Assembly: GCA_018292915.2 (NCBI GenBank)
Contig: JACVVK020000320.1
Coordinates: 556,001 to 620,000 of the forward strand
From: Batillaria attramentaria
Lineage: Eukaryota > Mollusca > Gastropoda > Batillariidae
Direction: 5' to 3'
DNA: 64,000 nucleotides
The position numbers were made by a program, and so were the translations under genes. The notes under the pieces are model-generated. The model saw nothing but the letters and a program-made list of their open reading frames with translations. It was not told where the DNA came from and did no database searches. How positions within the stretch are numbered: the stretch's first letter is position 1; every line of letters starts with the position of its first letter. Positions 55,700 through 64,000 of this stretch are shown here, one piece after another.

Positions 55700-56890
55700 T
55701 CGTTCCAGGCTGCTTACAAAGGATGCCTCCTTTTAGACGACAGAGGAAATAAATGTCTGTTGGCACAGACCTGTAGCCCCGATGGCGCAGTGTGGATTCA
55801 TCTCACCAGGCCATGGCGCCCAACTAGTATTTGTTCGTTCACTGGAAACTAAAATCAAATGTTGCCACATGTCTTTAATCCCGTATTTTATCGAACTATA
55901 CGGAATGTCAAACGTATATCACATTCATTCACGCAGTTTACGTTTCATGAACAGAAGGCAGCTTTGGACTACAACGTAAACGTCTAGTTCGAAAGGTTTT
56001 TGACTGATAAACTGATTAGTTGATTTATTGTTATAGCTATTTTGACACACCTTTTGTTTACACAGGCATTTTTCTAAAAGAATTATAATAGTCTTGACAG
56101 ACACGATAATTGATTTTTTTTTTTAAGAATTTCGTTCTGTGTTTCAGACGCGAAAACAAATACTGGTGGCATATAGCGTTTCCACACGAAGTATTTGCAC
56201 TCTTTCATCCATTTTTTTTAAAGCTTGAGACTGATGTCAAAACAGAGCGTCGCGCCATGCACAAATTTCGTCACAACAGCTAGAACGATCTCAAGATGTC
56301 AATCATGCATGTCAGTCAAGCGCGTCATCCGACCATCTGGTTGAAAGATCACATTATCTCACCATGTGCGCATGCTCTCGTGGTCTCCGTATACTTCACT
56401 GAAAAAATAAATAATAATAATAAAAAGCCCCACTGTTCGCTTCAAAAGAAAAGTTGCCGGTGGGGGTGTTAGAAACTTTTTGTTATTTTTGTCCAAAGGT
56501 TTTCAGATCATGTGGCAGTGGCACGAGATGGACATGGAAGGCTTGAAGAGACAAACTCGATCCTCTGTACTTTCCTTACACGCAATGCAGACTCATAAAC
56601 TAGACAAGCTAGACTGATGAAATGGCTCTGAAGACAAACGGTGCCCAAAATACCCCTAGAATATCTGTTTACTATTGGAAGAGAGCGTTGATGTGTATTT
56701 GTTAGAGTGGGAGTGGTGGAGGTGGGAGGGGGGGGTGGCGAGAGGGAGGGGACGGGGGGCGGGGGGTGCGTTAGAGTTGACATCCATCACTTGAGTGTAT
56801 CGACCATTGTCGACTTCACTGGGTACACTGTAGTCGGGACGTGTTCCGCTGTAGTTCAGCCGCTAGACAATACATGTATCTTCAAAATAT
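55700..56890. other. no recognisable gene
   Basis: AT-rich, with a G-rich patch at 56707-56770. Unclassified. Confidence 0.4.
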
Positions 56891-56894
56891 ATAC

Positions 56895-57232
56895 AACTAG
56901 CGGATGTACCCGGCTTTGCCCAGGCTGCTGATGTGATCTGTCTAGTAACTGTTTTCTGGTCTGTGCACATGGGAGATAATAAAGGCGAAGTCGCCGAACA
57001 GAACGATGGCTTTACTTCCTGTGGACCGTAAGGTAATTTGAGTAAGTGCGTCTAGAAAGTTGGATAATAACATAAATTTGAAATCTGACGATTTTGCGAG
57101 ATTTATTTCCACGCCACATTGTATCCAGGGTCCCCCTGAGTACAGCCACCAAATGAGAGAAGTTTGAGTTTGGTTTTATGGCGAACAGACAGACAGACAC
57201 ACAGACACTGTTCATTTATATATTTAGATTTG
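56895..57232 (+). repeat. interspersed repeat with CTAGCGGATGTACCCGGC start
   Basis: The start ACTAGCGGATGTACCCGGC, then TTTGCCC, and the end CAGACAGACAGACACACAGA, then ATTTATATATTTAGAT, are features I associate with a repeat class common in invertebrate genomes. I cannot assign it to a named family from this copy. Confidence 0.45.
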
Positions 57233-57292
57233 ATGTGACACATATGCTTATTCTTGTGGCTTTAATCGTTTGTTTGTTTTATGCCATATATC

Positions 57293-57339
<47 letters not shown>

Positions 57340-57377
57340 GGTAGACAGGTGGGTTGGTTGGTTGGTTGGTTGGTTGT
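57293..57377. repeat. (TTAG)n then (GGTT)n
   Basis: About eleven TTAG repeats followed by TTGGTTGGTTGG. Confidence 0.9.
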
Positions 57378-57982
57378 TGTTGTTTAAACACATTCTTTTC
57401 GTATGTTCTGCCTCACAAACTTCTAGCCCATAACAAAGCAAATCAGAATTTTGATAATTACAGTTGAGCTTACACACAGAAAAGCAAATCACTTTGAGTG
57501 CGCAAAACAGTACACTTCTGTACACTAAACAAGCACTAATACTGCGTGTTAAAAAAATACCCGTAAGTCGTTTTCACGCGGTATACTCCTTATGACCATT
57601 GCACTTTCAGGGCGATCTCTAAATAACTACATGTAACTCCAAATCACTTGTTAATCTGTATCAAAATTAAATAGCTTCTTATTTTGGCTGGAATCAGTCC
57701 AACTCACCAAAGTACACACGACTGTTGACACGGCCCCTACACTGGTAGAGTTAAGTGTTTACACGAAGAACCAGCCCGGCCCGTCTCCTTGGCTTTGACA
57801 CTGGAAGCGGTCCTTGGGCAAACATGGCTTGAGTCAAACCATAAAAATCAGTTTTGGAATCGGATTGGAGCTGGCAGGAGGGAACTATTAATAGCACTTG
57901 GTTGTAACAGTGCAAACAGAGAGGGGAGGTGTGTATGGTTATTAGGGTAGACAGTACTTTTCTTCCAGTTCCACTAGCTTGC

Positions 57983-58165
<183 letters not shown>

Positions 58166-58415
58166 ATATGAAAAATACGAAAAGCAGTGAGGTTCATTGA
58201 CCTGATCCCGAGAGTACGAGTAATTACGATGAGAGTGAAAAATTGATTCATTAAAGGGATGGCTACTTCTCTGCTGCTGTGTCTAGAACTACTATGTCTA
58301 GCGCATCACTACTTAAGGAAGTGCGTTGCGGTCTGTGCCGAAAACGTATTTGTTCTAAGACCTAAAAGGAAACCTAAGGAATACTGTACATTTCTCGTTG
58401 GGGTAGTCTCCTGAG

Positions 58416-58585
58416 GGTGGGAGGGGTGGGTGGAGTTTAACGGCCTTTTCCACCACGTATGGGTGATATCAAAGACGGGGCAACGAGAAAAAGGCCAGCA
58501 CAAATATTTGGCCCCATCCGGGATTCGAACTCACGACCCGAGCATTGAAAGTCCAACGCTCTACCATTCGGCTATCCCTGCTCCC
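58416..58585 (-). mobile_element. SINE family A with 13-bp target duplication
   Basis: GTAGTCTCCTGAG (58403-58415) recurs as GTAATCTCCTGAG (58586-58598), with one difference. This copy is close to the family consensus over both boxes and the 3' end. Confidence 0.9.
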
Positions 58586-58639
58586 GTAATCTCCTGAGAA
58601 CAGTATTAGTTTGATAATAATTGCTGTAAAATGCTTCTT

Positions 58640-58710
58640 TTTTTTTTTTGCTGTTGTTTGTGTTGTCTTGGTTGCTTTTTTCTTTTCTTTTTTGTTTGTT
58701 TTGATAATGC

Positions 58711-58743
<33 letters not shown>
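58640..58743. repeat. T-rich then (TTG)n tract
   Basis: Poly-T and TTTTC runs are followed by about eleven TTG repeats at 58709-58743. Confidence 0.85.
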
Positions 58744-58745
<2 letters not shown>

Positions 58746-59234
58746 CCACAGGGTCCGCATTCGTAAGTTTGTGAACTGAACGGTTGTCGTGCATATTTTG
58801 ACACACCTTTAGTCTACATTCACACCTACGTACAAGGAAATGCACTTAGTGCATGTCTGTGATTTAATTGTCTCTCTCATATAGCCTCCTAGTCATGGCC
58901 CATCCCATCCAAGGACCCCCCCCCCCCCCCGCCCCCCGCCCCACGTCCCCCACCTTCTCCTTCTTTTTCATACCCCCTCCCTCCTTCCCGCACCCCCATC
59001 CCAACCCCACACTCTTCAAACCGAAATCACAAGGAAGTTTCAAATTGAAAACGTGAAGTATTGCTCCCCGGAGCTACGGTACCATCGATTCCGGTTGTTT
59101 GAAGTCACAGTCACAGTTGGACGTGGAGTTTTGTGGCAATACCAGCACGGCAGCATGTCAGGAGCACAGTGAGAAAACAGAGTCGATGTCTCGCCTATGT
59201 TGTGAGTTACGGCATTTCTGTTTATTTGGCCTTT

Positions 59235-59345
59235 TTTCGTCGTTGTTATCATCGCCGTCGTCGCTGTTGCTGTTGCTGTTGTCGTCGTCGTCGTGGTTGT
59301 TGCTGTTGTTGTTATTGTTGTTTCTGTTTCTGTTGTTGTTGTTAT
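59235..59345. repeat. interrupted (GTC/GTT)n repeat
   Basis: TTGTCGTCGTC and TTGTTGTTG runs mix with TTTCTG. Likely low complexity only. Confidence 0.8.
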
Positions 59346-59424
59346 AAGTTTTCGTAAAGCGTTTGAGCCTTCCTTTTATGGCAACACATCACGCACTTTT
59401 TTCGTCTTTTATTTTTGGTGGTTT

Positions 59425-59561
59425 AGCATAGCTTAGTGGACAGAATGTTTGACTCGCGAGTGGATGATCATGGGTTCGAACCCCGTCAGTTGGTTTGCAG
59501 TTTGAGGATTTTAACGTCATTTTCCACCAACTAAGGGTGATATCATCGAGGAAAACGCCAG

Positions 59562-59563
<2 letters not shown>
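59425..59563. mobile_element. tRNA-like head joined to a SINE A 3' part in reverse
   Basis: On the plus strand, 59425-59486 has TAGCTTAGTGGACAG and GGGTTCGAACCCCG, a tRNA-like head of a further type. 59500-59563 is the family A 3' half on the minus strand (TTTAACGTCATTTTCCACC, GGGTGATATCATCG). The junction is unexplained and runs into the CA tract. Confidence 0.5.

Positions 59564-59646
<83 letters not shown>
59562..59646. repeat. (CA)n microsatellite
   Basis: About 42 CA repeats starting within the SINE A body. Confidence 0.95.
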
Positions 59647-59647
<1 letters not shown>

Positions 59648-60236
59648 CATGTAGACAACGTAGTGACTAACGCCCATCGCATGTTGTCCTCGCTTAAGGC
59701 AGCTTTGAGCTTCAGCGTCAATGTCGTTTTGCAAGATTTTCTGACTAAAAGTGTTGTAGAGATCGCTGCGTCATGTACGTACTGTATGTAAAAATGTCTG
59801 CGTATGATCTATCGTCGAGGAACGAGGAACGACCTCCGACAATGGCCATCCCACTTGCATTGTTGCATCGTTGCACTATACGCGCGGTATGTGTAACAAC
59901 GGTCACGCTTGGCTGCGCTGCTGCGATAGGATATCTTCTTGGCATCTTCACCTAGTTAAAGTGACAAGTGCAGTTCATGTGTAATTTACCTGTCCCTTCC
60001 TCGTCTCTCCCCTCACCTTAACGATTCCCGCTCCCCCCCCCCCCCCTCCTTCAGTGCACACACTCATTTGCACTTTTCCTTTGCTGTCCGTACTGCTGAA
60101 ATTCTTTGTCAACAAAGTCACGCGGCGATGCGTTTTTTTGTGGGTTTTTTTTTTAACCAGCGAGCACGGACACCGCATGATTGTGTCATTTTGAAGAGCT
60201 TCAGTTTTGCAAACAGTGTTTCCCTGTTGTGAAGAC

Positions 60237-60315
60237 GGCATATTGGTAGAGCGCTGACGGCTGTCAAAACTCCAGTGTTGGATTCCAAGTCGGCTACAAA
60301 ATAAGTGCTGGTATT
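60237..60315 (+). mobile_element. degenerate SINE A head
   Basis: TTGGTAGAGCGCTGACGGC, TTGGATTCCAAGTCGGC and AAATAAGTGCTGGTATTTT follow family A order with many changes. Confidence 0.5.
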
Positions 60316-60326
60316 TTCCTGGTTCG

Positions 60327-60556
<230 letters not shown>

Positions 60557-60944
60557 TCGATGTCTTCAAATTTCGGTGCACATACATTGATATAGAGAAG
60601 GCCACAAACATACAGATATTGACCGAGGAAGGTGGTGGGAGGGGGGGGGGGCATATTTAAACTTTCATCCACAACTGAATAAACCTCTACATGAACACAG
60701 AGAGACAGAGACGGGGGGGGGGGGGGGGGGGTCCTTGTCTGGCCCACCATTCTGCATGTACGTCGCACTACATGATATTTCTGGCATGCGACGTTAAAAA
60801 TGGCATCGTTCCCAATCCGAGACGAAAATATCTGAGAAGGAAACACTGTCAAATGTCTTGCAACGGAGACGACCTGGGCACAAAATCAGACTCCGAGTGC
60901 ACTCACATTTTGAGTCGATCGATTTGAGACGAAGATCACAAACC

Positions 60945-60947
<3 letters not shown>

Positions 60948-60991
<44 letters not shown>
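60948..60991. repeat. (CT)n microsatellite
   Basis: About 22 CT repeats directly upstream of a SINE A. Confidence 0.95.
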
Positions 60992-60994
<3 letters not shown>

Positions 60995-60996
60995 GG

Positions 60997-61151
60997 GGGA
61001 GCCGGGATAGCCGAACGGTGGAGCGTTGGACTTTCAATGCTCGGGTCGTGAGTTTGAATCCCGGCTGAGGCCAAATATTTGTGCTGGCATTTTTCTCGTT
61101 GTGCCGTCTTACATGGTGGAAAAAGACTTAAGTTCCTGAACACCCACCCAC
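60997..61151 (+). mobile_element. SINE family A copy
   Basis: GGGATAGCCGAACGGTGGAG, GGGTCGTGAGTTTGAATCCC, GGCCAAATATTTGTGCTGGC and CTGAACACCCACCCACCC are all present. The terminal GGACGTTAAAC is changed to AGACTTAAGT. Confidence 0.8.
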
Positions 61152-61203
61152 CCTGTGTCAGCGTGTGTGCGTGTGTATATGCGAGCGGGTGCATGTGCGT
61201 ACA

Positions 61204-61207
<4 letters not shown>

Positions 61208-61285
<78 letters not shown>

Positions 61286-61316
61286 AAGGGGGGGGGGGGG
61301 CAGGGGGGGGGGGTTA
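61208..61316. repeat. (TG)n then poly-G
   Basis: About 37 TG repeats, then G runs with one CA. Confidence 0.93.
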
Positions 61317-62034
61317 AGCGCAGTTTGATTGTCTTCACCAAAAATGCAACAGTATTTTCCTGGTCAAACCAGTGTAACTAACGCCCGGGAGCTTCGGCCA
61401 ACGTTGCTCGACACTGCACTTTCAAAACTCATTTCCATATCATTAACTGCCGGATTGGTGGGGTTTTCCGCGCAGAAACCGTCAGCCAGGTGTTAGGCGA
61501 CGGCGCCAGCATACCTAACATACTCCTAACGAACGATCGTCACCAACTGCATAGGGTTCAGGTACAATGGGGACGTCCCAGTAACGAACAAAAGAGGGGC
61601 GGGAAGCATGAGCGGGGCTTCTTGTGGGTTGACACAATGGCGTTGTCACGTGATCTTGTCCGTACTTAGCCAAGGCACGTTTGTTTGTCGCGAGAGGAAC
61701 AAGGAAAAACTGACATTGATTATTCCCGCCGATCAGCTTCTGTACATCTCTTTCCTTGCTCTAAACTCAAGGTCAGACGAAAGTCATGTTTTGGGGTTGC
61801 TTGTGTTAATTTACTCTCATTTTTCAAGGCTTGAAAGGTTTTCCTGTTTTACATTTTGAAAATCCTCCTTACACTATGAGTGCTTACGGCGCTGTAGAGA
61901 TCGATTTTTCTTTTTGAAGAAGAGAAAAACACTTAAGGGGAAATGTTGTTGCTGTTGCTGTTGTTGTTGCTGTTGGTGATAATGTTGATGATGGTGATGA
62001 ATTCACATCACACTTTTTATTACAGTTATCCTTT

Positions 62035-62065
<31 letters not shown>

Positions 62066-62426
62066 ATTTTCTTTTGGTATTTTGTGTACTGATTCCGGTT
62101 TCTCTTACTATCGAGGCACGAAGCTGAAAAACGTTGAACTATTACCAAGTAAGTTCGTACGCCATGCGGCCCACGTTGAAAAGAAAACCATGGGAGTGAT
62201 TTTGGAGCGTGATTTCATTCCGTTGGTCAGAAGATTTTTCTTGAGACAGCTGGCAAAGCGCAACACTGACTTTCCACAAGTCTTGGTTTGGGGACAGCCA
62301 ATAACTGGCGGCGATCTGTTCTGTTGGTACTGTTGACAATCTAAACACGCCTGTCTGAAGTATCGGCCGGTAGCTGTGATGAACACTGCTCTCTCTCTCT
62401 CTCTCTCTTCTTCTTCTTCTTCTGGG
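61317..62426. other. no recognisable gene
   Basis: A GA tract at 62034-62056 and CT/CTT tracts at 62390-62423. The open frame at 62082-62336 has no recognisable domain. Confidence 0.4.
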
Positions 62427-62592
62427 AAGCCGGGGTGGCCGAATGGTAGAGCGCTGGACTTCTAATGCTCGGGTCGTGAGTTCATATCCCGGCTGGGGCC
62501 AAATATTTGTGCTGGCTTTTTCATTGTTGTCCCGTCTTTGATATCACCCGAATGTGGTGGAAAAGGACGTTAAACCCCCAAACACCCCCCCC
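62427..62592 (+). mobile_element. SINE family A copy between CTT tracts
   Basis: A near-consensus copy: GGGGTGGCCGAATGGTAGAG, AGTTCATATCCCGGCTGGGG, GGACGTTAAACCCCC. (CTT)n lies on both sides, possibly a duplicated microsatellite target. Confidence 0.85.
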
Positions 62593-62755
62593 CCCTTCTT
62601 CTTCTTCTTCTTCGTTCTCTCGAGACCGCGCGTGACAAAAAAAGAGCTTTGACAAAAACTGCGGGAATTTTTTTTTTAAATCTTGAGGTGCATCTGCAAA
62701 ATCCACCGTGTACATGGGCATTTCTATTTTTCAAAGTTTAAAGATTCTCCTTACG

Positions 62756-63722
62756 TAACGCCGCTGAGATGAAAACAAAATGCCGCTTTCGATGGTCTAC
62801 GGCTGTATGGCCAGATAGAAAGCTGTTTCAATTGGCCATCGCGACCGTTTTCATGACTATGTGGGTTTTAATAGTAGAGAAACACGATTCTTCTGGAGCC
62901 CACGGTCCATTCCTGAACAGACTGGGACTCGACAAATCTTCTAAAATAAGCTACCAATCAGCGCCGTCTGTTTGGTCCTTATAGTCTACAACCAAATAAC
63001 GTCGTCTGCTCAGTATGCAGTCAAGGACAACTTTTTTTTTTTTTTTTTTTTTTTGGGGGGGGGGGGTGGTGGTGGTGGGGGGGGGGCTGCCCCAGCTCTT
63101 TTTGCCAGCTCCAGTGGTGTTCCTCCCAGGTCATGGGTGGAATCCAAGGAGGGCTCGAAAGCTGAGGCGATTTTTATTATGCATGATGATGGAGATGAGG
63201 ATGATGTGGTAAGATGATGCCATGGAGGTCCGTGTGGTTGGGGACTGCGGAACAGGGCCGCATTCCACGTTTCCTGTCATAAATATCCCGGCGTTGACCA
63301 GGCCTGGGAAGTACGGCACCTGTGGTGCCGGCCGTGTACTCATCCACATCATAAGACGTGTCATACTAAAGGAAGCACCCCCAAAGTCGCACCCGTAAAG
63401 TGGGTGAATCTCGGCTGTGTGGCAACAGCCTCCCCATTGGGCCCATAGCACACCCGCTCTGGGTAGGAGCCGACCTAGGTAGGAAAAATCCCGCTTGCCT
63501 CGGCTGGGATTCGAACCCGGGTCTTCCGGTCCATGGTTCGAAGTGCTAACCACTAAACTACGGGGGCCGGTTAAGAACAACATATACGCCGGTCAGAGTC
63601 ATCACAATGGTTTCAGATTGTACTGTGATCCAACTGACTGAATCCGATGGACAGAGTGAGCACATTCTATGAAAAGTTGTCCACACGCTGCTGTATGCCT
63701 GTCATACGTATTGAGACTTTGA
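62756..63722. repeat. dispersed repeat R, copy split by a SINE B
   Basis: Its two halves (62756-63031 and 63573-63722) match 13224-13655 in order and orientation. The family is unclassified. Confidence 0.75.
63032..63572 (-). mobile_element. SINE family B, full length, inserted in repeat R
   Basis: AAGGACAAC (63023-63031) and AAGAACAAC (63573-63581) flank it, with one difference. The minus-strand A tail appears as T and G runs at 63032-63083. It includes the ~85-bp segment missing from the 51.1-kb copy. Confidence 0.88.
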
Positions 63723-64000
63723 AGATGCAAGTTAACATGATGCAGTTACCATCCTGCGTCATTTTTTGCTGGGATCCGTCTTCTTCTTGACGTGATTTCC
63801 TGTCAGCCCAGTCGTCGTCAAATGACCTAAACTCAAGTCTAGTGAGGCTCCCATGTCTCAGTACCATTCTCCTTCACCAGAGACAGTAACTACACTCTGG
63901 CTCCGTTGTTACGAGAGGCCATCATCGTGCAGTAGCTGCCTCTGCAGTGAGTAGAATGGCTCGGTACAAGCACGCAAACGACCTTTACTGTGCCTTTTGT
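63723..64000. other. no recognisable gene
   Basis: Unique-looking sequence up to the window edge. Confidence 0.35.

Noticed and set aside
56895..56960. Hammerhead ribozyme near CTGCTGATGTGATC
   Set aside because: The core would need CTGATGA and a downstream GAAA with closing stems. The sequence has CTGATGT and I could not fold the stems.

Overview
This window looks like nuclear DNA from a marine invertebrate, most likely a lophotrochozoan and perhaps a gastropod mollusc. That placement is inference: genes are sparse and interrupted by introns, (CA)n/(TG)n tracts are very dense, and several tRNA-derived SINE families are present. There are no bacterial-style operons, no CRISPR array and no complete cellular gene. 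Most long open frames outside the LINE are translated microsatellites or chance frames.

Region by region. 1-7.4 kb: a diverged tandem repeat containing a perfect 47-bp palindrome, then a minus-strand gene for an EF-hand (calmodulin-superfamily) protein. Four exons are recognised (7377-7425, 7078-7242, 2944-3058, 2381-2630). The first three join in frame with consensus splice sites. The last carries two apparent single-base lesions and is preceded by two decayed tandem copies of its own 5' part. 7.5-15 kb: microsatellites, a 24-bp minisatellite and SINE copies. 15.76-19.3 kb: an apparently intact RTE-like LINE (1002 codons, endonuclease plus reverse transcriptase) inserted in the A-rich tail of an older SINE and flanked by a 12-bp direct repeat. 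20.3-20.6 kb: a possible first coding exon behind a TATA-like box. 21.9-23.1 kb: a hAT DNA transposon with a perfect 8-bp target duplication and a decayed BED-finger transposase N-terminus. 24.9-26.3 kb: an element with long inverted arms and a SINE inserted inside it. 26.4-36.3 kb: two MITE-like elements, a 76-bp minisatellite made of palindromes, two copies of a tRNA-Arg-derived SINE, a long hairpin and LINE 3' ends. 37-64 kb: more SINEs, MITE second copies, very long CA tracts and a dispersed repeat split by a SINE.

Four tRNA-derived SINE families are called here A (about 170-190 bp, 3' end with GACGTTAAAC), B (about 415-540 bp, 3' end ...GGGGCAGC then A-rich), C (about 340 bp) and D (about 385-415 bp, tRNA-Arg-like head, (ATACC)n-like tail). 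Family A has about 19 full or partial copies. Several copies have target-site duplications. One B copy sits inside an A copy, another B copy sits inside an unclassified repeat whose uninterrupted relative is also in the window, and the LINE sits in a B tail. The LINE is the only element here with an intact reading frame that could supply retrotransposition enzymes. None of the SINE 3' ends visibly matches its 3' end, so a direct partnership is not supported. All alignments and identities were made by eye.
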